Positions 42,141-50,257 of a DNA stretch of 64,000 bases are shown piece by piece. The stretch comes from DTU053 sp012520115 (lineage in GTDB: Bacteria; Bacillota; Clostridia; Oscillospirales; Acutalibacteraceae), in assembly GCA_050953725.1 (NCBI GenBank), contig JBMNNB010000001.1:1116001-1180000 (forward strand), read 5' to 3'. The notes below the pieces were generated by a model, which saw only the letters and a list, made by a program, of their open reading frames with translations, was not told the origin of the DNA and did no database searches. Position 1 is the stretch's first letter. Each line of letters starts with the position of its first letter. Both the position numbers and the translations under genes were made by a program.

Positions 42141-42812
42141 TTATACGGTCGAATTAATCTTTTTTGCTTCCACTCTGAGAATATCCGAGGGGATTTCGGC
42201 GAAGGCTGTTGCGCCCTCTTTGATAAGGACGGACTTTTCTCTGAAGCCCCAGAGAACGGCTATCATTCTGAGGTCTGAATTCAAGGCGGTCTTGACATCA
42301 ACCTCAGAGTCGCCGATATAGATAGCTTCGTCCGCTGTCACTGAGAGCTCCTCTAAGGTCTTAAAAACGGGGGCTGAGTCGGGCTTTAGGGGCAATCCTT
42401 CCCTGTCGCCGACTATTGTATCAAAGGCATCGCCGAAGAAGTGGGTGCAAATCCTTATTGCCTCTGCTTCGTTCTTATTTGTCACGACAGCAAGGCGCAG
42501 TCCCTTGTCCTTCAATGCGCTTACAAGCTCCCTTATGCCCTCATAGGGGGCGGTTTTTACAAGGGAATGCTTTGAATAATAGCTTATCATTTCGGCTGTG
42601 CAGGCCGTGACCGTTTCGGGCTCGGTACCTGCGGGCAGGCCTCTTTCCACAAGCTTGCCGAGGCCGTTGCCCACAAAGCGCTTGACCTCGTCATAGGTTC
42701 TTGTCATATAGCCTCTGCTTTCGAGGACATGGTTTAAGCTGTCCTTCAAGTCCTCAATCGTGTCAATAAGGGTTCCGTCCAAATCAAAAATTACCGCTTT
42801 AACTGCCTTCAT
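42141..42812 (-). CDS. gph: HAD hydrolase, phosphoglycolate phosphatase-like
   Basis: A 223-residue HAD-IA phosphatase. Motif I is FDLDGTLIDT, motif II is VVTNKN, the Lys is in GLPLKPDSAP, and motif III is YIGDSEVDVKTA. The helical cap (about 15-85) is of the PGPase/pyrophosphatase type. The substrate may be 2-phosphoglycolate or another small phosphoester. It starts one base after the uvrC stop and likely shares its transcript; 2-phosphoglycolate can arise during DNA repair. Confidence 0.85.
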   Translation of the reverse strand: MKAVKAVIFDLDGTLIDTIEDLKDSLNHVLESRGYMTRTYDEVKRFVGNGLGKLVERGLPAGTEPETVTACTAEMISYYSKHSLVKTAPYEGIRELVSALKDKGLRLAVVTNKNEAEAIRICTHFFGDAFDTIVGDREGLPLKPDSAPVFKTLEELSVTADEAIYIGDSEVDVKTALNSDLRMIAVLWGFREKSVLIKEGATAFAEIPSDILRVEAKKINSTV

Positions 42813-42813
42813 A

Positions 42814-44640
42814 TTATCTCCAGTGATTATATATTTTCTGAGCCAGAGCCTTGCTGATGCCCTTGACGCTTGCTAATTCTTCAATACTTGCCTTTGAGAT
42901 TCTGTCGATAGTCTTAAATTCCTTTAAAAGCTGCGTTGCTCTCTCCCTGCCGATGCCCTCAATCTGCATAAGCGTCAGGCACTTTGAGGCAAGGGTGTTG
43001 CGCTTGTGGTGATATTCTACGGCGAATCTGTGCACTTCGTTCTGAATCTCGGTTATCAGCCTGAACACCCTGCGCTTTGAGTCAATAGTTATTTCATCCC
43101 CGTCGTCGGTCATTGCCCTTGTGCGGTGGCGGTTGTCCTTAACCATGCCGAAAACAGGGATGTCGGCAAAGGGCGAATTCCTCAATACCTGCCTTACAGC
43201 CTTGACCTGACCGACTCCGCCGTCGATGAGGATGATGTCGGGCTTAATGCCGAAGGTGTTTTCGCTGTTCTTATGCTTTTCGTACTCGCCTATTCGCCGC
43301 TCTAATACCTCCGCCATGGAGCGGTAGTCGTCCTGACCCTCAAAGCCCTTAATAATAAAGCGTCTGTATGCGCTCTTATAGGGCTTCGCATTCCTGAACA
43401 CAACCATTCCGCCTACATTGTTTTTTCCCGCCGTGTGGGAAATATCATAGGCCTCTATATATTCGGGCAGCTTTTTAAGGCCGACTATCTGCATAAGCTC
43501 CTCTAAGACGCTGACCTCGTTGCTCTGTCTGCCGATTCTCAAGGACAGCTTTTCGAGGGCGTTCTTACGGCAAATCTCCACAAGCTCCTTCTGCTCGCCC
43601 TTTACGGGGATATTGATTCTGACCCCGCCGCCCCGTTTTTCTCTGAGCCATTCCTTTAAAAGCTCCTCGTCCTCAATCTCGCCGTCAAGGGTGATTATTG
43701 GCGGGACGTCGGTTCTTATCTCATAATAGCTGAGGATGAAGTGGGCACGGGCATAGGGCATATCCTCGTCGGATTCGATGAAAAAGTGTTCGGAATCGGT
43801 AATATTGCCGTCCCTGAAGCGCAGCACCGCAAAGCAGGTTATCTCGCCCGCAGTTGCGGCTGCGATGATGTCCTGATTCTTTACCTTTTGCGCAACGACC
43901 CTCTGGGAGCGGCCTATTTTATCTATGGCGTTTATTCTGTCCCGCAGCTTTGCCGCCTTTTCAAATTCGAGGTTTTCCGCCGCTTCGTTCATTTGAGCCA
44001 AAAGCTCCTGCTTTGTGGCGGCTCCGCCCTGCTCGATAAAGCGCAGTGCGCCGCTTACGGCTTCTTCATATTCATTAAGTGAAACCTTTCCGGCGCAGGG
44101 GGCGCTGCAAAGATTAATAAAGTAATTAAGGCAGGGCCTTGATTTGCCGATGTCCCTCGGAAACTCCTTACCGCAGGACGGCAGCTTGTAAATCCTCAGT
44201 GCCTGCTCCACCGCATTCATTACATAGCCTGAGCCCGTGAAGGGGCCGATGTAGCGTGCGCCGTCGCTGCCCTTTTGCTTAACGGCGCTTATTTTTGACC
44301 AGGGCGGAGGGGTTACTTTTATATAGCTGTAGCCCTTATCGTCCTTTAAAAGTATATTGTACTTAGGCTTGTGCTGCTTTATGAGGGAGCATTCGAGAAG
44401 CAGGGCTTCAAACTCGCTCTGGACGACTATAAAGTCGAAGTCCTTTACATTCTCGACCATTTTTCTGACCTTTTCGGTGTGATTGTTCTGGGAGCCGAAA
44501 TAGGTCGTCACACGGTTTTTGAGGCTTTTTGCCTTTCCGACATAGATGACCTTGCCGGCGGAGTCCTTCATAATATAGACTCCCGGCTGCTGCGGCAGGC
44601 TTAAAGCCTTGTCATGTAAAGCCTTTAATCTTCCGTCCAT
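42814..44640 (-). CDS. uvrC: Excinuclease ABC subunit C
   Basis: A 608-residue nuclease of nucleotide excision repair, making both incisions with UvrAB. ATG 44640 is chosen: GGAGGAAGC is directly upstream. The GIY-YIG domain (PGVYIMKD...VIYVGKAKSLKNRV) is at the N-terminus. A Cys cluster follows (CSAPCAGK region), then a UVR motif, the RNase H-like domain with ILIDGGVGQVKAV, and a helix-hairpin-helix end. HPr lies upstream with its own terminator. Confidence 0.96.
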   Translation of the reverse strand: MDGRLKALHDKALSLPQQPGVYIMKDSAGKVIYVGKAKSLKNRVTTYFGSQNNHTEKVRKMVENVKDFDFIVVQSEFEALLLECSLIKQHKPKYNILLKDDKGYSYIKVTPPPWSKISAVKQKGSDGARYIGPFTGSGYVMNAVEQALRIYKLPSCGKEFPRDIGKSRPCLNYFINLCSAPCAGKVSLNEYEEAVSGALRFIEQGGAATKQELLAQMNEAAENLEFEKAAKLRDRINAIDKIGRSQRVVAQKVKNQDIIAAATAGEITCFAVLRFRDGNITDSEHFFIESDEDMPYARAHFILSYYEIRTDVPPIITLDGEIEDEELLKEWLREKRGGGVRINIPVKGEQKELVEICRKNALEKLSLRIGRQSNEVSVLEELMQIVGLKKLPEYIEAYDISHTAGKNNVGGMVVFRNAKPYKSAYRRFIIKGFEGQDDYRSMAEVLERRIGEYEKHKNSENTFGIKPDIILIDGGVGQVKAVRQVLRNSPFADIPVFGMVKDNRHRTRAMTDDGDEITIDSKRRVFRLITEIQNEVHRFAVEYHHKRNTLASKCLTLMQIEGIGRERATQLLKEFKTIDRISKASIEELASVKGISKALAQKIYNHWR

Positions 44641-44664
44641 GCTTCCTCCGTGATTGTCTCTAAC

Positions 44665-44695
44665 AAAAAAAGGCATCGGAGTATCCTCCGACGCC
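44665..44695 (-). terminator. Terminator of the HPr gene
   Basis: GGCATCGGAG-TATC-CTCCGACGCC. The minus-strand copy is followed by seven T. Confidence 0.85.
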
Positions 44696-44711
44696 ACACT
44701 ATAAGCATTTA

Positions 44712-44975
44712 TTATTCAGCAAAACCGGATTCAACAAGCTTGGCCAGTTCAATGACAGCTTTTTCCTCATCGGGACCGCCGGCAATAATCTTTATCGGAG
44801 TGCCACCCATTATACCAAGAGAAAGAACACCTAAAAGACTTTTAGCGTTGGCACGGCGTTCGTCTTTTTCAACCCATATGGACGACTTAAACTCATTGGC
44901 CTTTTGAATAAAAAATGTAGCCGGACGGGCATGAAGGCCGACCTGGTTCTGCACTACAACATCTTTGACGTACAT
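44712..44975 (-). CDS. ptsH: Phosphocarrier protein HPr
   Basis: An 87-residue PTS phosphocarrier. Starting at ATG 44975 places the phospho-acceptor His at exactly residue 15 (GLHARPA) and the regulatory Ser at 46 (KSLLGVLSLG), the canonical numbering, and GGGAG lies 10 bases upstream. It therefore can serve both PTS transfer and HPrK/CcpA catabolite control. No EI gene is adjacent. A promoter lies at 45022-45049. Confidence 0.93.
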   Translation of the reverse strand: MYVKDVVVQNQVGLHARPATFFIQKANEFKSSIWVEKDERRANAKSLLGVLSLGIMGGTPIKIIAGGPDEEKAVIELAKLVESGFAE

Positions 44976-45021
44976 ATACGTATATCTCCCAATCAAAAGT
45001 TATTCTTTCACACTCTTAAAT

Positions 45022-45049
45022 ATTATATCACAAAAAACTGAATCGTCAA
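45022..45049 (-). promoter_or_regulatory. Promoter of the HPr gene
   Basis: Minus-strand TTGACG (45049-45044), 16-base spacer, TATAAT (45027-45022). Confidence 0.6.
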
Positions 45050-45092
45050 CGGTTGTCCTGCGATATAAACACTGTCAGACTATTTTTTAGAT

Positions 45093-45115
45093 GCAATACC
45101 AAAGCGGGGTATTGC
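45093..45115 (-). other. Stem-loop after the deacetylase gene
   Basis: GCAATACC / GGTATTGC, 8-bp stem about 60 bases after the stop. There is no U-tract on the minus strand, so it may end transcripts only weakly or protect the 3' end. Confidence 0.35.
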
Positions 45116-45174
45116 GGAATTTAACTATTTGTGCAAATTGACAATGATATTCTCTTGATTTTTCCTTGCAGGAC

Positions 45175-46146
45175 TTAATTGGTCAGAGTGTGATGAACGG
45201 GAACTGTTTCGGGAACTATCGGTGCGAAGGTATATCCGGCGTCTCTGAATATCTCGATAATTTTGGGCAGAGCCTCTAAGGTGGTCTTTTTCGCACCTGC
45301 ATCATGCATCAGCATTACCAGATCTCCCGACACCTTTAAGGCCGTATCGACCGCCGTGTTGATAATCTGGTTTACGCTTAAATCGTTTGATGTACCGTCG
45401 CCGTTTGTGCAATTCCAGTCAAAATATGTATAGCCCTTTTCCTGAACCATACCTGTCAGCTTTGTCATAATGCCCGGATTGAAACTGCTGGTTTTGTTGC
45501 TGCTGCCGCCCGGGAAACGGATAACCTTGGATACTACGCCCGTCTTTTCCTCGACTAACTTTGAAATCTCATCAAGGTCTTTGAAGAAATTATCCTCTGA
45601 GGCGTAAATATACTTGTAATTATGCGAATATGTATGAAGGCCGATTGTATGTCCCCTTTCGACAATCATAGGCAGGTATTTATGTATGGTGCCCTTGCCG
45701 ATTACGAAGAAGGTTGCCTTTACATTATATTTGTCAAGCACGTCCAGAAATTTGGGCGTGAGGCTTGAAGGGCCGTCATCAAAGGTCAGGTATATCTTCT
45801 TACCCTTACCGTTAAGCTTTGCTATCTTAGCGGCAAGATTTGCGCTGTAATTATTATCGCCCGACGGCTTTGGCTGACTCGGCTTCTGGGTGGCGGGGGG
45901 CGGTGCCTTGGTCGTCGTTTCAGTCGTCGGTTGTGTAGTAGGCAGCTCTGTCGTGGGCTCGGTTGCAGGCTCGGAAATATTACCGCCTACTGCTTCGGTC
46001 TGAACGGGAGCCTGCGGTGTTGTAAGCTCCTTTTCAAGCAGCATGTTATTAATCTGCATGTAAAGAAATACGCATGCGGCGATTGCCACGGCCACACAAA
46101 GCACGATGAGAATGGTAAGTGTTCTTTTTTTCATTTCTTTTTTCAT
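45175..46146 (-). CDS. Polysaccharide deacetylase (NodB-type), membrane-anchored
   Basis: A 323-residue surface enzyme of the CE4 family. A basic N-terminus and one membrane helix (about residues 8-30) are followed by a Thr/Pro-rich linker (about 40-95), then the NodB domain. It has KKIYLTFDDGPSS (catalytic Asp and metal Asp), HTIGLHTYSHNY (metal His pair), RFPGGSSNK and a C-terminal VMLMHDAG motif. The likely substrate is peptidoglycan GlcNAc/MurNAc or another wall glycan. Confidence 0.92.
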   Translation of the reverse strand: MKKEMKKRTLTILIVLCVAVAIAACVFLYMQINNMLLEKELTTPQAPVQTEAVGGNISEPATEPTTELPTTQPTTETTTKAPPPATQKPSQPKPSGDNNYSANLAAKIAKLNGKGKKIYLTFDDGPSSLTPKFLDVLDKYNVKATFFVIGKGTIHKYLPMIVERGHTIGLHTYSHNYKYIYASEDNFFKDLDEISKLVEEKTGVVSKVIRFPGGSSNKTSSFNPGIMTKLTGMVQEKGYTYFDWNCTNGDGTSNDLSVNQIINTAVDTALKVSGDLVMLMHDAGAKKTTLEALPKIIEIFRDAGYTFAPIVPETVPVHHTLTN

Positions 46147-46269
46147 TATTGTACCTGCCCTAAAGATTTCACATTAAGTGTATCGCATATATTATTTCAA
46201 ATCAATGAAAATGTGGTAACAAAGATTTACAATTTTCGAGATTTATACACTTCCGGCAGGCTTAGAAAT

Positions 46270-47181
46270 TCAAGACATATGCTTTTTAAAGAAATCGGTC
46301 ATTTCGTTGTTTACATCGATGCTCTCCGGCCAGTCGGGATAAAGGATGTTGAAAACGTGGGTCAGATGCTTGCCCTTGACCCTGCCCATTCTGCGATAAA
46401 GGTGCGGGACGTTATATTTTTGCAGCAGGCGGGCCATTGCGTCGGACTGACTCTTAATGAAATCCTCCGCACTGCTGACAAGGTATACGGGAGGGATGTC
46501 TGTGCCGCCGAGCAGATCACGCATTGACACTGACTTTTTGTATGGTGAGTTTTCAAAGTCCTTGCCGAGAATAAATTCGGCGTACTTCTTTGCCACGAAT
46601 ATCTTATTATTGAGGATGATGTCAAGGTTAAATGCGCCGCAGGTAAGGCCAATAGCCTTAAACTCGAAGCCCGGCTTCTGAACGCCGTATAAAAGCTCTA
46701 AATCAGGTCTGTCGGACATTATAACGGTGGCGAGGGAAGCAAGGTGTCCGCCTGCGGAGTCGCCTGTTAAGAATATGTTCTCCTTATCTATAAAGAACTC
46801 GTCGGCATTTTCGTCTATCCAACGGAAGGCTGCGAAGATGTCCCTTATCTGCACATCTATCGTTGCAATGGGAGCAAGGGTGTAGTTTATGTTCACTATC
46901 GTAAAGCCCCGTGAGGCTAAGTAATAGCAGTAGTTCTTATTAAGCTCCTTATTGCCGTACATCCAGCCGCCGCCGTGTATATCCACAATCGTGGGCAGTT
47001 TAGAGGTCGTACCCTGCGGGAAATAGACGTCGAGCAGGTGTTCCTCTTCCCCCTCGCCCGTATAGGGTATGTCAAAGAAGCCGTCAATGCCGGGCATGGG
47101 TCTTTGGGTCGCAAGTCGTTCCTTGTCCATTTTCTCGGTCATTTTCCAGAACTTAGTCAGAATATCAGTAGCGATTTCCAT
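46270..47181 (-). CDS. Alpha/beta-hydrolase esterase (HSL-like)
   Basis: A 303-residue cytoplasmic esterase. It has the oxyanion motif VDIHGGGWMYG, the nucleophile elbow TGDSAGGHLAS, a later Asp in SSAEDFIKSQSDAM and a His in GKHLTHVF. The overall plan matches the hormone-sensitive-lipase/acetyl-esterase group. There is no signal peptide. GGAGGTTACT precedes the ATG. In a glycan-using gut bacterium it could remove acetyl groups from imported sugars, but this is inference. Confidence 0.85.
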   Translation of the reverse strand: MEIATDILTKFWKMTEKMDKERLATQRPMPGIDGFFDIPYTGEGEEEHLLDVYFPQGTTSKLPTIVDIHGGGWMYGNKELNKNYCYYLASRGFTIVNINYTLAPIATIDVQIRDIFAAFRWIDENADEFFIDKENIFLTGDSAGGHLASLATVIMSDRPDLELLYGVQKPGFEFKAIGLTCGAFNLDIILNNKIFVAKKYAEFILGKDFENSPYKKSVSMRDLLGGTDIPPVYLVSSAEDFIKSQSDAMARLLQKYNVPHLYRRMGRVKGKHLTHVFNILYPDWPESIDVNNEMTDFFKKHMS

Positions 47182-47251
47182 AGTAACCTCCTATAATCAA
47201 AGGCATATCTTTCTCTTAATACTATACAGAAATTTGCTTCTTTATGAAAAA

Positions 47252-48481
47252 TCAGACCAGGACTATATTGTCCGTATACTCCGAGCCGGCGACAGCTTTC
47301 GTGGGCTTTGCAAGGGCATAGATATCTGAGGAGGCTGCTTCCAGATTAAAAACCCTCTTTGCAAAGTCGTCGCATTTCTTAATGTCCCCGTAACGCATTA
47401 TTATGGGCTTTCCAGCGGTTTTTCTGACTTCCCTGAGTATTTCCCTGCCCCTCTCGTTAAAGCCTAAAACACGTATATACGGCGGCTCATTAAGGGCTAA
47501 ATCCTTTTCGATACCCAAAAAGGCTGAGAGGATGATTCTGCGTATGCGGGAGAGGGTATACCGCTTTGTCTTTGCCTTAGTGTAGATTTCCTCAAGGCTG
47601 ACGGAGCTGTTTACTGCCGAATAAATCCTGTTATGAAGGCCCTCGGACACATCGGGGAAATTGAGATAATCCTCTGGGGACAGCCTTCTTAAAGCATAAA
47701 GCACGGCTGTTTCAAGCTGTGATAAGGAGCAGGGAGCGTCGCCGCTGAGGATATGCGCATTCAGGATTTCGATGCTGATTTTCGGCAAAAATTCGGCGAG
47801 CCGCTGTTGAATATTGCGGTAATCCAGAACAGACATGGGGTTTAGTGTGCTTAGAATCAGCCTTCTTATTTCGGATGCGGACATAAAGCCGTCTTCCAAT
47901 GATTCGCCGTCGTGCTTTGCTCCCCTTCTCTCGATGGGCATAGGCTTCAGCCTTGAGCCTGTTGACTTTATTGCCTTAATATACTCGATTCCGAGTATAT
48001 CGTTCGGAGTTCTGAAGACGGAGGCAACTTCAGCTCCTGCAATCTTTTCTACGGATTTCTCCCTTGCGGCAGGGTAGCTGACTCCGCTTTCAAGCTTTCT
48101 CAGTATCTCCTGCTCGACCTCTTCGTCAAACAATACATCTGCGGCTTTACTTAGCCTTTCAACATCTCCGCTTTCGCTGCCGAAGGACAAAAGCTCCACG
48201 GCGGGGATGGCGTTTATTATCTGAACGGCCCCTTTTGCGAAGCGCTCTGCGGAGGCGGTCGCCCACGGCAGGGGCAGCTCCACTACAAGGTCGACGCCTG
48301 ACACGAGGGCCATTTTTGCCCTCAGGCGCTTATCGATAAGTGCGGGCTCACAGCGCTGAACATAATTGCCGCTCATCACAGCAACAATATGGGTTGCGCC
48401 CTTTGCCCGGGTCTGCTCAATATGATATTTGTGGCCGTTGTGAAAGGGGTTGTATTCGCTGATTATTGCTGCGGCTTTTAT
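47252..48481 (-). CDS. tmcAL: tRNA(Met) cytidine acetate ligase TmcAL, probable AUA start
   Basis: A protein of about 409 residues of the YlbM/TmcAL family, which acetylates C34 of elongator tRNA-Met using acetate and ATP. The nucleotidyltransferase HxGH motif is in EYNPFHNGH, and VAVMSGNYVQRGEP-like VAVMSGNYVQRCEP follows. The usual N-terminus of the family begins right at KAAAIISEYNPF. AGGAGG (48496-48491) lies 9 bases upstream, but the codon in start position is ATA (48481-48479), with no in-frame ATG, GTG or TTG between. An in-frame TTG at 48541 lacks a ribosome site and may itself be a -35 box (TTGAAT, 17 bases, TAAACT). ATA is therefore the best start unless a base is misread. Confidence 0.88.
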   Translation of the reverse strand: MKAAAIISEYNPFHNGHKYHIEQTRAKGATHIVAVMSGNYVQRCEPALIDKRLRAKMALVSGVDLVVELPLPWATASAERFAKGAVQIINAIPAVELLSFGSESGDVERLSKAADVLFDEEVEQEILRKLESGVSYPAAREKSVEKIAGAEVASVFRTPNDILGIEYIKAIKSTGSRLKPMPIERRGAKHDGESLEDGFMSASEIRRLILSTLNPMSVLDYRNIQQRLAEFLPKISIEILNAHILSGDAPCSLSQLETAVLYALRRLSPEDYLNFPDVSEGLHNRIYSAVNSSVSLEEIYTKAKTKRYTLSRIRRIILSAFLGIEKDLALNEPPYIRVLGFNERGREILREVRKTAGKPIIMRYGDIKKCDDFAKRVFNLEAASSDIYALAKPTKAVAGSEYTDNIVLV

Positions 48482-48490
48482 ACTTGTCCA

Positions 48491-48496
48491 CCTCCT
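48491..48496 (-). promoter_or_regulatory. Ribosome site deciding the tmcAL AUA start
   Basis: Full AGGAGG on the minus strand, 9 bases before the ATA codon. No other reading frame with a plausible product uses it. Confidence 0.75.
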
Positions 48497-48580
48497 GACA
48501 GATTCTGATAATAGTTTAGCATACTGATTTGATATATTCAAATATCGTAAAAATGAATTTCATACAATTTTTATTCATTA

Positions 48581-48607
48581 ACAAAAAGGACAGGATTGCT
48601 CCTGTCC
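48581..48607 (-). terminator. Terminator of the GPH symporter gene
   Basis: GGACAGGA-TTGC-TCCTGTCC. The minus-strand copy is followed by TTTTTGTT. Confidence 0.8.
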
Positions 48608-48622
48608 TGAGTGTATGTGTTT

Positions 48623-50167
48623 TTACTCTGCCTGAGCTTCCGCTTCGGCCTCGGCTTTGAGTCTTGCCTGATGTCTTCTTATGTTCAGCTCGTCGAGTAT
48701 CCTTCTGTGCTCCTCGTCGCTTAATGCGTATTTCCATGTGGGAATTACCATAAGCAGTGAGCCGATAAGCGGAGGAATCGAAACAAGGAAGAACAGTACG
48801 AACATATAGGGCTGGAATTCGGGATTCTCTCTTGCCAAGCCGCCGGCGGCTATGTAGTCATTTACCACCTGAACATTAGCGTCTGAGAATTTTACTATTG
48901 AATAAGCAATACCGCTGATTATTGTTGCGAGTCCCGTCGTAAGCTTTGTTATAAAGGACTGACCCGCAAAGAAAACACCGTCGGTTCTGATGCCTGTGCG
49001 GTATTCCTCATAGTCAACAGCATCTGCAATCATAAGCGAGGTAAGAACTGCGGTGAAGCCGTTTGAAGCGCCTGCGAAGAAGAACAGGACTGCACTGATT
49101 GCAACATATAAGGGGTCAGCCAGCTTAGTCGGTGCGGATATGTACATAAGCATAATTACGCCGTAGGGAATAGCACCGATAAGGTTGCTGTAATTGTAGA
49201 GGTTCTTCTTGCTGATTCGCTTTAAGAGCTTGGGAGTAAGAGCGGTTGCGATAAAGCCGCTGATTAACACGCTGCCGCCTAAAATTGCGATATATACCGT
49301 ATTAAGCAAGCCGTCTTTATTAGCATAGTAGTAAGATACCAGCGGGAAGGCTGCTATGGTAATAAGCTGCTTGGGGCTTGCCAGAATGCCTGAAAGCATG
49401 AGCTGGAAGAAGGGCTTATTCTTATACATTGTCTTGAAGTTGTCGAGAAGCTTATTCTTTTCCGGCGAGGGAGCTATTCTTTCCCTTGCGAAAATACCTG
49501 CCAGCTGGAACAGAACGGTTCCAAGCACGGCAAAAGTCAAGGCGCCGAGAATGAAACCCATCCGTTCGGCCTTCATAGGCGTATCGAAGTAAGGTTTGAG
49601 CTTATCGCCCAGTGAGAAGGAGAAAGACTGAATCGAAAGCAGTGTAATACCGCTGCCGACACCTGCGAAAATTCTTGCCAGAGAGAGGAGCTTTATTCTG
49701 TCCTTTTCGCTCTCTGTCATAAGGGCTGTTATTCCCCAGAGCGGAACGTCACCTGCCGTATAAAGAATACCCCACATAAAGTATGCAAATGTCGCCCAGG
49801 CAACGACCATGACATTATGCATTGTAACACTCTCGGCAGCAGTATCATAGAAACCGTTCAGGAAGCAGAACATTGTAACAAAGAAAATGGGTATGGGGGT
49901 ATAGAGCAGATAGGGTCTGCACTTACCCCATTTTGTTCTTGTTCTGTCTACGATATGGCCCATTATCGGGTCATTTATTCCGTCCCATACCTTTAAGACA
50001 GCAAGAATGGCACTGACTGTAGCAGCCGGTATTAACAATACGAATTGGAGAAAATAGCTGAAAGTTTGACCGATAATGTTATAAATAACATTCTGACCGG
50101 CCAGTCCCGCAAGGTAAGCGTTGCGCTCTTTTTTAGTGTAGGTGTTCACTTTTACCGACTCGTTCAT
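48623..50167 (-). CDS. GPH-family sugar:cation symporter (MelB-like MFS)
   Basis: A 514-residue permease with about twelve membrane segments. The GPH signature between helices 2 and 3, DGINDPIMGHIVDRTRTKWGK, is nearly ideal and contains the cation-site Asp residues. A second conserved loop (ADAVDYEEYRTGIRTDG) and an Ala/Glu-rich tail follow. It likely imports a glycoside, pentoside or hexuronide. The next gene upstream on the strand is the dockerin protein, and GH2 and GH29 genes are nearby, but direct coupling is not shown. Confidence 0.92.
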   Translation of the reverse strand: MNESVKVNTYTKKERNAYLAGLAGQNVIYNIIGQTFSYFLQFVLLIPAATVSAILAVLKVWDGINDPIMGHIVDRTRTKWGKCRPYLLYTPIPIFFVTMFCFLNGFYDTAAESVTMHNVMVVAWATFAYFMWGILYTAGDVPLWGITALMTESEKDRIKLLSLARIFAGVGSGITLLSIQSFSFSLGDKLKPYFDTPMKAERMGFILGALTFAVLGTVLFQLAGIFARERIAPSPEKNKLLDNFKTMYKNKPFFQLMLSGILASPKQLITIAAFPLVSYYYANKDGLLNTVYIAILGGSVLISGFIATALTPKLLKRISKKNLYNYSNLIGAIPYGVIMLMYISAPTKLADPLYVAISAVLFFFAGASNGFTAVLTSLMIADAVDYEEYRTGIRTDGVFFAGQSFITKLTTGLATIISGIAYSIVKFSDANVQVVNDYIAAGGLARENPEFQPYMFVLFFLVSIPPLIGSLLMVIPTWKYALSDEEHRRILDELNIRRHQARLKAEAEAEAQAE

Positions 50168-50208
50168 GAAACTCCCCCGTTGTAGTATTGTAGTTAGTCA
50201 ATATTACA

Positions 50209-50228
50209 GAGGGGACTTACGTCCCCTC
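50209..50228 (-). terminator. Hairpin after the dockerin gene
   Basis: GAGGGGAC-TTAC-GTCCCCTC, 8-bp perfect stem 30 bases after the stop. The minus-strand U-tract is poor (TGTAATATT). Confidence 0.5.
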
Positions 50229-50257
50229 ATTTGCCGTGTGAAAGTTTTGTCCGGTTT

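Noticed and set aside
44712..44996. HPr paralogue Crh
   Set aside because: Crh lacks the phospho-acceptor His; here His15 is present, so HPr is the better call.
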